NCBI GenBank assembly: GCA_958009085.1
Contig: OY253670.1
Location: 1,633,694-1,697,693 of the forward strand
From: Protoeuglena noctilucae
Lineage: Eukaryota; Chlorophyta; Pedinophyceae; Marsupiomonadales; Marsupiomonadaceae
DNA: 64,000 nucleotides
Reading direction: 5' to 3'
Positions 1-10,589 of the stretch are shown here, one piece after another. Position 1 is the first letter of the stretch. Every line of letters starts with the position of its first letter. Made by a program: the position numbers and the translations under genes. A model generated the notes under the pieces. That model did not search any database. It was not told the DNA's origin and saw only the letters and a program-made list of their open reading frames with translations.

Positions 1-1
1 G

Positions 2-1565
2 GTGGCCATCGACACGGGTGAGCGGCGCAGATGGCCACATGCTCTCACCCTCACTCTATCTCCTCCCCCCACTCTGCGCAGAGTTCGTGCAGATGGCCCC
101 TGCCGAGTGCACATGGTCACATGCTCTCACTCTTACCCTCTCTCCCCTCTCATTTGCAGAGTTCGTGCAGATGGCCCCCGCCGAGTGTGTCTACCGCGAC
201 GGTGCCCAGGTGGTGCTGCGACCGCCCCGACTGTCACTGGCACGCATATCGGGTGAGACGAGACGAGATGAGAGAGGGGCTGACTGGTGCGCAGACACCC
301 ACTCGCACTTACCGGGCGCCAACGCCCCACTGCCCTGCTCCCACCCCACCCCCAACACAGACATCCGCACCCACACCCACACCCACACTGCTACCCCCAC
401 CCCCACCCACCCCCTCCCCATCCAGTGGTGCGTGGCGACCCCGGCGACCGCACCGGCACGTGTTTCATCGACGACCACGTCCGCCGCGTGGAGCCCGTCT
501 GGGACTACCTGACGCGGTTCAGCGGTGTGTCGCCGGGTGACTTGGATGTGGGCACATCCCGCCACCACCTTACCAGTCTGAAGAAGGCGTATCTGAAGCT
601 GAGGTACCTGGTCGACTGCGGGTGCGTGCTCGTGGGGCACGGGCTCAGGTGAGAGGGAGAGGGGGGGGTGTTAGAGGTGATATTGTGAGGAACGTGCTGC
701 GACTAGAGCGCGTATTGGCAATGCATGGGCGGGAGAGTGCGATGAGAGGAGAAGGGCCGGGACGGGCGACGCGACGGTCATTGACAGTCCTCACCTCCCT
801 GCCCCCCCCTCCATCACAGGATGGACTTCAAGATGATCAACATCGTGGTGCCGCCCGAGCAGATCGTCGACACGGTGGAGCTCTTCCACTTCAAACACCA
901 GGCGAGGAAGCACAGAGACACACACACGCTAGCTCCTTGCTCGCTTGCGAGATCACAAGCACGCTGTCACTCCCTCTTCCCCTGTCTGCCACTCTCTCAC
1001 ACCCCGCCTCTCTCACCGCACACGCTGTCACTCCCCTATCCTCTCCTCACCCCGCTCGTGTCGCCCCTCCCGCACACGCGCACGCTCTCCCCTACCCGTC
1101 GCCCTCTCCTCACCCCGCTCGTGTCACCCACCCCCCTCCCCCCCAGCGCAAGCTCTCCCTCAAGTTCCTGGCCTCCTACCTCCTCCGCGTGGGCATCCAG
1201 CAGAGCGTGCACGACTCCATCGAAGACGCACGCACCGCGCTGCTGCTGTACCGGTGAGGGGTGGATGAGAGAGTGGCAGCAGACGCGTCGATGCACACAT
1301 GTCTACCCCATTCTATGGTCCGACCACAACCAATCGTACGACCTGCACCTGTTACCCATGCCATCACATCTCTCCCTGTCCCTGCGATGTTTGCAGGAAG
1401 TACCTATCCCTGGTGGAGCGTGGGGCGTTGGAGGAGACGCTCCTGGGGATGTATCGGTTCGGGAAGGCGCACGGGTGGGACCCCGCGCAGTGGGACGAGG
1501 CAGCCACGCGGCAGCTGCAGAGGGAGGGGGAGGGGCAGGGAGAGCAGGGGGGGCCTGCGGAGTGA
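2..1565 (+). CDS. PAN2: PAN2, C-terminal exonuclease domain (5' partial)
   Basis: Catalytic 3' part of the PAN2 subunit of the PAN2-PAN3 deadenylase, which trims mRNA poly(A) tails in the cytoplasm. The gene enters from the left edge, so WD40 and USP-like domains are outside. Exons read as about 2-17, 160-252, 425-648, 820-901, 1147-1253 and 1397-1565 (TGA 1563-1565). The DEDDh motifs are visible: VAIDTEFV, GHGLRMDF and HDSIEDARTALLLYRKYL, together with FIDD, WDYLTRFSG and PGDLD as in animal PAN2. The intron after codon HQ starts with GC (902-903), and no GT donor restores the frame. A duplicated acceptor lies at 81 (see repeats). Identity is from remembered family sequence and is secure for the exonuclease domain. 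Confidence 0.9.
36..187 (+). repeat. Tandem duplication of an intron acceptor plus exon start (PAN2)
   Basis: A unit of about 78-80 nt occurs twice: copy one about 36-109, copy two about 118-187. Each copy holds a pyrimidine tract, a CAG acceptor (ending at 81 and 159) and the first 28 nt of the exon encoding EFVQMAPAE. Differences between copies show they have diverged. The two acceptors are 78 nt apart, so using the first keeps frame and inserts 26 residues. Confidence 0.85.
1039..1132. repeat. Intronic duplication in PAN2
   Basis: The word CTCTCCTCACCCCGCTCGTG occurs at about 1041 and again about 63 nt later, inside the long pyrimidine-rich intron. It looks like a simple local duplication of intron sequence. 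Confidence 0.7.
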
Positions 1566-2420
1566 TGGATGAGGAGGGGCGAGCGACGTGGCTGCATGTT
1601 GGCCTTTGACCAAGCCATGCGATGCCGGTCGTCGACACTGGCAGTGCAGCGTATGTGAGATGGCATGCGCTGTGGCGCTGCCGGTACGTACGCTCGTTCA
1701 AGCAGGTACAAATACCATCCAGCGCATCGAAATGGCACCGGCAGATCAGGTGTCGTCACAAAGAGGCAGCATGGCAACGAGCGATGGGTTGACAGTGTGC
1801 ACGGCCGTGTGTTGGCGCGATCATTATCAAGCGTCGATACCTATGGGTACCTGGCACAGAGAGGGCGTGAGCCAGGGCTAGGGCCACGCCAAGAGGCGCA
1901 GCTGAGCCACTGCTGGGCTGCTGATGTTGATCGGGAACGAAGGCAGGGGCACGCGGGCGGGATGGCCGCCGGGTGCCGCCATGCCTGGGGAACACAGCGA
2001 GCAAAGGATCGACGACCCAGCACCGGAAAGCAAGGGGTGCTGGGCGGGGGGTTACAGGTACGGGTCACATGCAACGGGCGCATCGGTGCGGCCCTGCTGG
2101 GGGTAAGGCCAGCGGCGCGTTGCTACATGGCCGGCAGACGACACGCAAATCGTCCATCTGCCGCGCTCGCAACACAGAACGCAGGGCGAGTGATGAAGAG
2201 GATGTGGTGGGAGGGGTCGGCAATGGGGCGAGCTTCCATCACTCCGGCAGGACTGCGCCCGACGACCACAGTCGTTGCGTGGGCTGCGTCATCACTGCAG
2301 GGCTGGGAGCGGCGGTCACTGCAGGACAGCGTCGGTCACTGCAGTGCTTGCAGCGTCGGCCACTGCAGCGTCGCTCGCAGTGCCATCACTGCAGGGCTGG
2401 GAGTGTCGGTCGCAGTGCCG
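1566..2420. other. Intergenic, no gene recognised
   Basis: This lies between PAN2 and a convergent minus-strand gene. Open frames here are GC-driven, mutually overlapping and match no family I recognise. The 3' end holds the CTGCAG-rich repeat listed separately. Confidence 0.6.
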
Positions 2421-2445
2421 GTCACTGCAGGGCTCTCAGCGTGAC
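2285..2445. repeat. Imperfect tandem repeat rich in CACTGCAG
   Basis: Six or seven degenerate units contain TCACTGCAG followed by GGCTGGGAG, GACAGCGTCGG or GCGTCG. The phrase CACTGCAGGGCTGGGAG recurs at about 2294 and 2387. The period is irregular (about 20-45 nt). No function is visible. Confidence 0.7.
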
Positions 2446-3891
2446 GTGGAGGGCGTGGTCGGGGAAGAAGGCGTAGACGCCCGGAAGCGCCTGCTCCACG
2501 CATCGACGGAACCGTGAGATGCCACGCGCCAGCCAGTGGTCGTCGGGGAGACCCGTCGCGCGGGGGGAGGGGCCGCTGCCGAGCATCGTCCCCACGCGGG
2601 GGGGCATCGCGTGGCTGCCACGGGGGCGCAGCATGTGGGCCAGGGTGACCCCGAACGCGGGGCTGCGGTAGTGGCTCTCGCGGTTCCCATCCCCCGACAC
2701 GCGCACCTGCGGGGGAGGCGAGAGAGAAAGGGTCTACTGGGGAGGTGGCGAGAAAGGTGAGGGAGAGACTGTGACCGGTAACAACAAGGACATAGCTGAG
2801 TGGACCCCTGACTGGCAACGCGTGGTGTGCTTACATGCTTCATCGGCACCGCGTCTGCCATGCACTGCCACTCCCTGCCACTCACTGCCACTCACTCCCT
2901 GCCACTCACCCAGTAGTCCTCGCTCTCTGCCTCCCCCAGCACCGCGTCCACCCGCCGCGTCGACTCCGGGTCTGGGCCCTCAAAGACCGCGAACCCGCCC
3001 CTCAGGAGCAGCAGCGTCTCGGAGAGGGTCGCCTCGAGGGAGCGTTGCTCGTGGATCACCAGGGAACAGTGGCTGCGGGCAAGGCTAACCATCAGGCCTC
3101 GCCACATTGGCACCAACAGGTCACTACCCATGACGGCACACCCTTCGACCCCCGCAACAGTCCAGACATCCACATCACTTCCCAACGCACCTGACGAGGT
3201 ACCCCCTCCCCCCCGCCTCCCCCACCATGGCCGCCGTCGCCTGCTCGCACACGCGGCACAGCGCGGCGTACTGCACGGGGGTGAGGCGGGCGCCGTCCCT
3301 GACCACGCCCAGCGTGACCTTGGGCCAGAGGGACCCGGGGTTCTCCTTGCTGCGTTGCATAAACAGGGAAGTCAAGGTGCTTGCTCTGGGGTCCCTCGGG
3401 GCGCACAACAGCACCCAGGGACAGGCCATCACGCTCAGCGCTCAGCTGCGCTTGCTCACCAGACGCTGCGAAAGGTCTGCTCGATGTCCCTCTTGAGCTT
3501 TAATACGACCGACGGAAAGCCCCTGTGGACAGCCGCGGGCGAAGTGCGTCCCTGTCGCCCTTGTGCGGCAAGGCCTGGCCCTTGCAGGGATCGGGACGCC
3601 ACGTCGAGCCACAGACGGCGCACAGGACAACTCACGAGAATGCCAGGGTCAGGACGCCATTCCACGCGACGAAGAAGCTGCGAGGCGCCAGGTAGAAGGA
3701 AGGCATCGCCTCGACGAGGGCCGCCAGGGACGACCCCTCCCCGCTGGGCCCAGCGGGCGGTCCCGCTGGCTCGCTGTTGAAGCTGATAACGTTTGCGGAC
3801 GGTCCCGCCGGGGCCTCGTCGTTTACACTGACGACATTCTCTGCAAGGATCGCGAGGAGGACGGTGAAATGGAAGTCTGGGTCTCAGGCAT
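2422..3891 (-). CDS. Unrecognised multi-exon protein with two HxT motifs
   Basis: I do not recognise this gene by name. Reading minus-strand exons with GT donors gives an N-terminal segment containing FHFTVLLAIL, then FNSEP and FFVAWNGVLTLAFS (about 3650-3880). Next come GFPSVVLKLKRDIEQTFRSV (about 3470-3535), NPGSLWPKVTLGVV (about 3330) and SLVIHEQRSLEATLSETLLL (about 3030). The C-terminus has ESHYRSPAFGVTL and ends DHALHVTLRAL before a stop at 2422. The HFTV and HVTL words resemble the paired HxT signatures of 2H phosphoesterases (RNA ligase/cyclic phosphodiesterase fold), but the spacing was not checked. The 5' end is uncertain: a stop just upstream implies another exon. It may share a promoter region with the divergent HSP90 gene. 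Confidence 0.5.
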
Positions 3892-4202
3892 GCAACGAAG
3901 CAACCCTCGGGAGCATCCGCGCACCATGTGCGTGAGACTTTTTCCGCGCCGATGGGCCCGGGGATAGATGATGCTTTTTGCCAACTGACGGCGACGGCGC
4001 AGCGGCCCCAAGGGCGGCGCGCGCCACAAATCGGCCGCCAACGCCCCGTGGCCTCTTGCGCTTGCCCCCCATGGCGAACCCGGGCCCGTGTGGCCGGGCC
4101 GCGCTGTGCCCGTGCCGATCTCCCGCCCCGGAGACCCTCCCGCGCTTTCCGATCCCTCGCAGACCGCGAAACAGCGCTCTCTGGCTGACGTCAGGCCGCG
4201 GC

Positions 4203-4215
4203 ACTTTCGCGAACC
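4203..4215. promoter_or_regulatory. Possible heat-shock element upstream of HSP90
   Basis: TTTCGCGAA contains an inverted TTC-nn-GAA pair at 4206-4213, about 97 nt before the HSP90 ATG. Heat-shock factors bind alternating nTTCn/nGAAn units. Only one clear dyad is seen, so this is suggestive only. Confidence 0.3.
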
Positions 4216-4309
4216 CCGGGGGAGGGGGTCATCCGCGGAGCCGGGGCGCGGTGCGGGTCAGTTTCGAAGCATCGTGCGCGTACCCGCGGCGTCCCACTGC
4301 ATCGCGACC

Positions 4310-7102
4310 ATGGCGGACAAGCCGGAGGTCGAGACCTTCGCCTGTGAGGCCGCAGCCAGTTCTGGAAGGGGGCCGGGGGAGCGCGCCGGGCCTCCGGGCC
4401 GGGCCCCGATGGCGTTCCCGCGCTGACGAATCTCGTTTTCGGCGCACCCGCAGTCCAGGCGGAGATCAACCAGCTGCTCTCGCTCATCATCAACACCTTC
4501 TACTCGAACAAGGAGGTGGGCTGCCAAATTTGGAGCAGCGCTCGGCCGGCCCTCCCGATTGCTCCCCCCGCTGCCGATAGCGAAGACGCGCCTCGGGGCA
4601 CCGCGCGGGGCGCTGTCGTGGCCCCGGGAGGCCGGCCCGGCCCTTGGCGGGAGCCCGGTGTGCTGAGCCGTGTCCGCGATCGCCGGGCCCCTCTCGGGCC
4701 CCCGCACGCGGCCGAGCGCGTTGTTTGGATGTTGACGCATCTGCTCGCCGCGCCTCGTGGGCTCCCGGATCCGCTCGCGACGCGCCCAGGCTCCAGACGC
4801 CTCCCGGCCCCGCGTCCGCAGATCTTCCTCCGTGAGCTCATCTCCAACGCCTCCGATGCGCTCGACAAGATCCGCTTCCAGTCCCTCACGGACAAGTCGG
4901 TCCTGGACAGCGAGCCGGAGCTCTTCATTCACATCATTCCCGACAAAACGAACAACACCCTGACCATCCAGGACTCGGGTGAGCGCCGCGATGGGCCGGA
5001 GGACGCGTCGGAGTCGCTTTTCGGGCGGGGAGGCGCACGCGCGCCCCGCCGGCCCTCGCGCGCGGTGCACGGGCGGTCGACTTCTAGAAGCCCAAGTTGG
5101 GGCGCCCCGGGCGCGCGCGCGCGATTCCCTGCCCGCGCAGCAGGGGTCCGCGTGCGCCTCACGGTCCGCGGGAGACGCGGGGATCGCCTCCTGCCTCGCG
5201 CGCGATCGCCCGGCCCCTCACCGGTGCCGCCCGCCGCGCTCGCAGGTGTGGGGATGACCAAGGCGGACCTGGTGAACAACCTGGGCACCATCGCCCGCTC
5301 GGGCACCAAGGCCTTCATGGAGGCGCTCTCTGCCGGCGCGGACGTGTCCCTGATCGGCCAGTTCGGCGTGGGCTTCTACTCGGCCTACCTGGTGGCCGAC
5401 CGCGTCACGGGTGAGGCAGGCGCAGGCGCAGCTGCATGCTGATGAGACGAAGTGCGTTGCGATGCTGTGCGACGCTGGCAGCGCGGCTGTGTGATGGGCC
5501 ACCGCAGTCGCAGTGCTGCAGTACCTCGCTTGCTCTCCTGACCTGAGCCATGACCCCTGACCCGCCTGCCCCCCTTTCCCCCTCAGTGACGTCCAAGCAC
5601 AACGACGACGAGGTGTACGTGTGGGAGTCCCAGGCGGGCGGCTCCTTCACGGTCCGCCGCGCCAGCGAGGAGGAGGCGCAGGGCCTGGGCCGCGGCACGC
5701 GCATCTCCCTGGCGATGAAGGAGGACCAGATGGAGTACCTGGAGGNNNNNNNNNNNNNNNNNNNNNNNNNNNNNNNNNNNNNNNNNNNNNNNNNNNNNNN
5801 NNNNNNNNNNNNNNNNNNNNNNNNNNNNNNNNNNNNNNNNNNNNNNNNNNNNNNNNNNNNNNNNNNNNNNNNNNNNNNNNNNNNNNNNNNNNNNNNNNNN
5901 NNNNNNNNNNNNNNNNNNNNNNNNNNNNNNNNNNNNNNNNNNNNNCGGGGGAAGCTCGCGGACCTGATGCGCTACCACTCGTCCAAGTCGGGGGAGGAGA
6001 TGACCAGCCTGAAGGACTACGTCACGCGCATGAATGAGGTGCAGACGGCCATCTACTTCATCACGGGGGAGGTGACAGTGCCCGGCTGTCGATGCGTGCG
6101 CGCCTGCCCCCCTCGCTCGCTTGCCCCCCACCCAAGCCACTCACCCAGTCCCCCCCCCCTTCCCTCTCTCAGTCCAAGAAGGCGGTGGAGAACTCTCCCT
6201 TCGTGGAGAAGCTGCGCAAGAAGGGCATGGAGGTGCTGTACATGGTGGACCCCATCGACGAGTACGCCGTGCAGCAGCTGAAGGAGTACGACGGCCACAA
6301 GCTGGTGTCGGTGACCAAGGAGGGCCTGACGCTGGACGAGACGGAGGAGGAGAAGAAGGCCAAGGAGGAGCTCAAGGCGCAGTTCGAGCCCCTGTGCCGC
6401 ACCATGAAGGACATCCTCGGGGACGCGGTCGAGAAGGTGACTGGCGCATGTGCACGCATGGGTGCATGGGGTGTGAGATGTGTGTGAATGCATGTGCCGC
6501 ACCATGAAGGACATCCTGGGGGACGCGGTCGAGAAGGCGAGTGACTGGGTGTGGGGGTTGGCATGTGTAGCATCCCACCCAGGGTGCTGTCCTATGACTG
6601 CCAGGGGTGTCACAGCTGCATACAATTACTGCCACTGCCACTGACAAACCATCTCTCCTCTCCTGCTCCCCAGGTGGTGGTGTCGGACCGGCTGGTGGAC
6701 AGCCCTTGCGTGCTGGTGACGGGCGAGTACGGCTGGAGCGCCAACATGGAGCGCATCATGAAGGCCCAGGCGCTGCGGGACTCCTCCATGTCCATGTACA
6801 TGGCCAGCAAGAAGACGCTCGAGATCAACCCGATGAACCCCGTGATGGGCGAGATCCGCAAGCGCGCCGAGGCCGACAAGAGCGACAAGACGGTCAAGGA
6901 CCTGGTGCACCTGCTGTACGAGACGGCGCTGCTCACGTCCGGGTTCAGCCTCGACGAGCCGGCCACCTTTGCCAACCGCATCCACCGCATGATCAAGCTG
7001 GGGCTGTCGATTGATGAGGACGAGGTGGCGGGGGATGACGCCGACATGCCGGCGCTCGAGGAGGGGGCGGGGGAGGGGTCCCGCATGGAGGAGGTGGACT
7101 GA
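4310..7102 (+). CDS. HSP90: Cytosolic HSP90 chaperone (interrupted by assembly gap)
   Basis: ATP-dependent cytosolic chaperone. Exons: 4310-4343, 4454-4515, 4822-4978, 5245-5410, 5587-5745 (then N), 5946-6071, 6173-6436 and 6674-7102. The N-terminal ATPase domain shows [36 protein letters not shown], the [20 protein letters not shown] lid and [15 protein letters not shown]. The C-terminal part includes [38 protein letters not shown] and the MEEVD end that binds TPR cochaperones, which marks the cytosolic form. The start fits the family length, with a short first exon [11 protein letters not shown]. The missing middle (rest of the N-M linker and most of the middle domain) falls in the gap. An echo of one exon edge lies at 6493-6539. 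Confidence 0.97.
5746..5945. other. Assembly gap, 200 N
   Basis: Exactly 200 N inside HSP90. The flanking coding text stops at KEDQMEYLE and resumes at [12 protein letters not shown]. In known HSP90 proteins these are separated by roughly 250 residues, so about 750 coding nt plus any introns should lie here. The gap is a fixed-size placeholder, not a measured length. Confidence 0.95.
6393..6539 (+). repeat. HSP90 exon-edge echo, 100-nt spacing
   Basis: The last 44 nt of the exon plus its donor (6393-6439) are repeated at 6493-6539 with one exon mismatch (c/g) and GT changed to GC at the donor. Reading from copy one into copy two meets an in-frame TGA near 6498, so only the first donor can be used. 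The second copy is intronic. Confidence 0.9.
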
Positions 7103-7415
7103 GAGAGAGACTGTCAGGATGGGGTGTCGATGCTCTTGCCTTGCCTAGGGCTTGGGCGGGGTTTGGGGGGCGAAGCGCGGGGTGCATTGGCCCGGGGCGC
7201 GCCCTCATCTCTCGCCCGAGTGTGCCTGTCGCGTAGATAGCGGTGCAGCCAGCGCGGCGGGATGTCCGTTCCATTCAAGGGCAGACAGGACAGGCGATGC
7301 ACAGCAGCTAGTCGAGAGAAGTGACACTCTATCATCTACCAGTCGTACAAAGCAAAGAGGGGAACAAGAGGGGGAAGTGATAGTAGACATCCTAACTCTA
7401 TGCGGCACCCCCTTT

Positions 7416-10400
7416 TCACCGCCCCTGCTGCGCCTGCACGGCCCTCCGCAGCGACCCACGCACCGCCTCCCCCGTCCCCGCTGCAGCCCCGGGCGGCATG
7501 CACGCCACCCCCCATGCACCCATGCCCCCGCCACCCCCCGTCTCCTCCGGCCACTCCCCGTGCCGCCTCGCGTCCAGAAAGTCTTCCGCCCCCCTCATCC
7601 CCGCCGCATGCATCGCCCCCGCTGCCAATGCGTCCCTGGACACCGGCCCCTCCGCCCTGGCATCCACCTCCAGCCCCACCCCCAGCCCCAGCCGCGCATC
7701 CCCCGCACTCGCGTCCCCCTCCTCCCCCTCCCCCGCCAGCAGCCCCGCCCCCTCCCACGCCCCGTCCCACGCCCCATCCGCCCCCAGGGCGTACCTCCCC
7801 GCATCCCTCGCCACCCCCGCCACCTCCCTCTCCAGCAGCGCACGCAGCGCCGCCCTGCGACCCTCCTCGTGTTGCGCCTCCATCGCCGCCTCCACCTCCT
7901 CCTCCAGCACCCGCAGAGACACCGCCAATGTGCTGCCACTGCCATTACCACTGCCACTACCAGTACCACTGCCATTGGTACCCCCACTGTTACCCCCACC
8001 CCCGCCCTCCCCCTCCCCACCCCCGCCGCTCTCTTCCAACGACCGCCTGGGCCGCTTGGCCCCCCTCTCTGCGCTGAGGCACTCCCCCCCTGCCTCGTTC
8101 AGTCCGATGCCCCCCATCCGCCCCGCCAGCTCCTCGGGGGCACTGGTGGCCGCTCCCTCGGGCACCGTGGCGAGGCCCAGGGAACGGGAGGGGCGCCTGG
8201 GGGGGTGGGAGAGGTGGGTGAATGGTGAGGTGACATGGCTGGCATGAGATTGGCAGAGGTGAGCGCACGCACTCAGCATCCCCCGCATGTCACACACTCA
8301 CCTCTGCATGTCCTCGAAGTACTCGTGGCACTCCGCCTCCTCCGCCGAGCACCGCCTAGACGGATCGAATGCCAGCAGACGCGCCAGCAAATCCACCGCC
8401 TGCTCCCCCGCGAACCCGAACCGGGAGAAGAGCTTGGGCGCGCGTCCCCTCAGGTTGCGCAGGTACGAGCGCCACTGGGGGTCCGAGACGGCCTCGATGC
8501 ACGCCCAGGGGGGGGTGCCGATCACGTCGAATAGGGCCTGGGGGTTGAGGGGAGAGGGGAGTGGGGGGTGTTTGCAATGAGGGGGTGCCGATGACGTCGA
8601 AGAGGGCCTGGGGGGAGAGATGAGGCAATGGGGATGAGGGATGAGGGGGTGACGAGGACAAGGGTCGGCGCGCGCCTACCCCAATGCAACTCCCCGCTTC
8701 TTCTCCCTCACCCACAGCTCCCCTACTTGCCCGCTCTCCTCTCCACTCCCCTTTTCCCCACCCCCCCTCCCCCTCACCTGCAGTTCCCTCCTGGTCGTCT
8801 CGCTCCCCACCCCCCCCTCGTACGCATCTCCCTCGGTGGGTGTCTTGGGCATGCCCATCATGCCGTACAGGGCGAAGAGAGGGGGGACGTGCAGGCGGGG
8901 GACGGGGCGGGCGCCCGGCTGGGGGATGCGCTGCGGGGGTGATGGGTGGGGGGAGTGAATGTGAGTGGGAGTGACAGAAAGAGAGAGTGTGTGTGATAGA
9001 GTGAGAGAGTGGGAGAGTGAGTGAGACAGATTGTGCAATCATAATGACCTAACAAGTGAGTGTGACAGCCATTCATATGCATCACTCCTATCCCACGCCA
9101 CCCCCTCGCCTGCAGCAGTTCCGCGAAGATGCACCCCAGCGACCACATGTCCACGGCACTCGAGTACCCACCCCTCGACATGACCACCTCAGGGGCACGG
9201 TAGCAGGGGGTGGCCACGACTCTCGTCAAAGGGGACTGGGGGGGGCAGGCGTGGGTGCAGGAGGCGTGCGTGTGCGTGGGGGCGTCGTCAGTGTCGGTGT
9301 CCATAGACGGGCAGGGGTCCTGAGATGAGAGGAGAGGAGGGGGGATGCAGTTGGATGGGGTGGCGATGTGGAGAGGGGCAGCGGATGGACAGGCTCACAC
9401 ACTCTCTGCTGCTCCCCACGCACCCGCACCTTACCTCCCCAGCAACCCACCCTCTCCCCCTCACCTCCTGCACCCTCACCCCGTGCACCCTACCCTCTCC
9501 CCCACCCCCTCTCCCCCTCACCTCCCGCACCAGTATCACCGGCGCCGCCTCCGCCCCCGCCGGCGGCTTCTCCCCGTACCCCCTCGGCCTGGCGTGCCTG
9601 GCAGACCCCAGGTCGCAGAGCTTCACCACCAGGCGACCCCCCGCGGACCGCGTCAGGAGGCAGTTGGCGGACTTGATGTCCCGGTGCCAGATGTCGTTGC
9701 GGTGGAGGTACGCTGGGGGAGGAGTGGGGTGGGGGGGTGCTTGTCAGTAGTGACGAGTGAAGACTGCAAGTCATCATGCAATCCGTGACTACTTCGCAAC
9801 GGCCTGCAGCAGCTGTGGCATGTGACAGTGCACGTACTCACCGATGGCCTGCAGCAGCTGCCACATGAGGTCCCGCACCTCCCCCGCGGACAGCTGCCCT
9901 TGCAGAGAGAAGAGGTCGCCCCCCTCCATGTACTCGGTCGCCAAGTACAGGTCCAGCGAGTCCGCCACCAAGCGACCCCCCACCGCGTGACACGCCCCCG
10001 TGGATGCGGGGCGCAGGAAGGCGTCGCGCAGTCGCACCACCCCCGGATGCGCCACGCGTGCCAGCAGCCGCACCTCCAGTATCACCCGCCTGGCGGTGTC
10101 CGTGGTGGCCAAGGCGTTGCCGATGCGCTTCAAAGCCACGCGGGTGCACGTTCGGGCGTCCTCCGCCAAACACACCTGCGAGGGGATGCGCTAGATATAT
10201 CAGGTGATGACCACTCGTGTCCCTGTCTGCTGTCGCCCCTGCGCCTGGGTGAGCCCTGCCCTTGCCTGGCTGAAGGACCCCGCTCCCAGCTTGGACAGAA
10301 GGCGGTAGTGGGGAGGGAGGGACCATTGCTGGCCCTCCACAAACCACACGCCCTTCTCATAGCGACTCTCCACCTGCGCACGGTGAGGAGGAGAGTGGAT

Positions 10401-10586
10401 GCGCGCTGAGGGGCAGGGCAGACTGCGCCGGGGGTACGGGGCGCAGCACGGTGCGAGAGGCGCGACGGGGGGCGTGTGGGCTGGCGCGCAGTCTGAGTTC
10501 GGGCGAAATCTGAGCAAGCGGCGCATGGCGGACGCGCAGGCGCGTGGGACGCACCACCGAGGCGCTCTTTGGTGGCATCGCGGCAC
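7416..10586 (-). CDS. CMGC-group (MAPK/CDK-like) Ser/Thr protein kinase
   Basis: A multi-exon kinase. The N-lobe has G-loop [14 protein letters not shown] and VALKRI, interrupted by an intron with a GC donor (10265). The hinge reads [13 protein letters not shown]. The catalytic loop is [19 protein letters not shown] (HRD present) and the magnesium loop reads CDLGSA (DLG in place of DFG). The activation segment is enlarged by an Asp/Thr/His-rich insert (about 9235-9325) before [16 protein letters not shown], and [12 protein letters not shown] follows. CMGC features continue through the C-lobe to [20 protein letters not shown]. No TxY dual-phosphorylation motif is evident. A roughly 280-residue Gly/Glu/Ala-rich tail runs to the stop at 7416. 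The first exon is uncertain; an acceptor-like site at about 10380 precedes VESRYEKG. Substrate unknown. Confidence 0.82.
8505..8613 (-). repeat. Kinase exon-start echo
   Basis: The exon start with acceptor CAG|GCCCTATTCGACGTG (minus sense, about 8546) has a second copy about 68 nt upstream in the transcript (about 8581-8613), differing at a few bases. Both encode ALFDVIGTP. The outer copy is out of frame with the rest and is taken as intronic. Confidence 0.75.
9801..9859 (-). repeat. Kinase exon-end echo
   Basis: The 15-mer GGCCTGCAGCAGCTG (plus sense) occurs at the exon edge (9845-9859) and again inside the adjacent intron (9801-9815), 44 nt away. Confidence 0.65.
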
Positions 10587-10589
10587 CGG

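Noticed and set aside
7418-8247. Long Pro/Ser/Ala-rich plus-strand open frames opposite the kinase tail
   Set aside because: They are the antisense of the Gly/Glu/Ala-rich kinase tail; GC-rich DNA keeps all frames open. No splice or family support.
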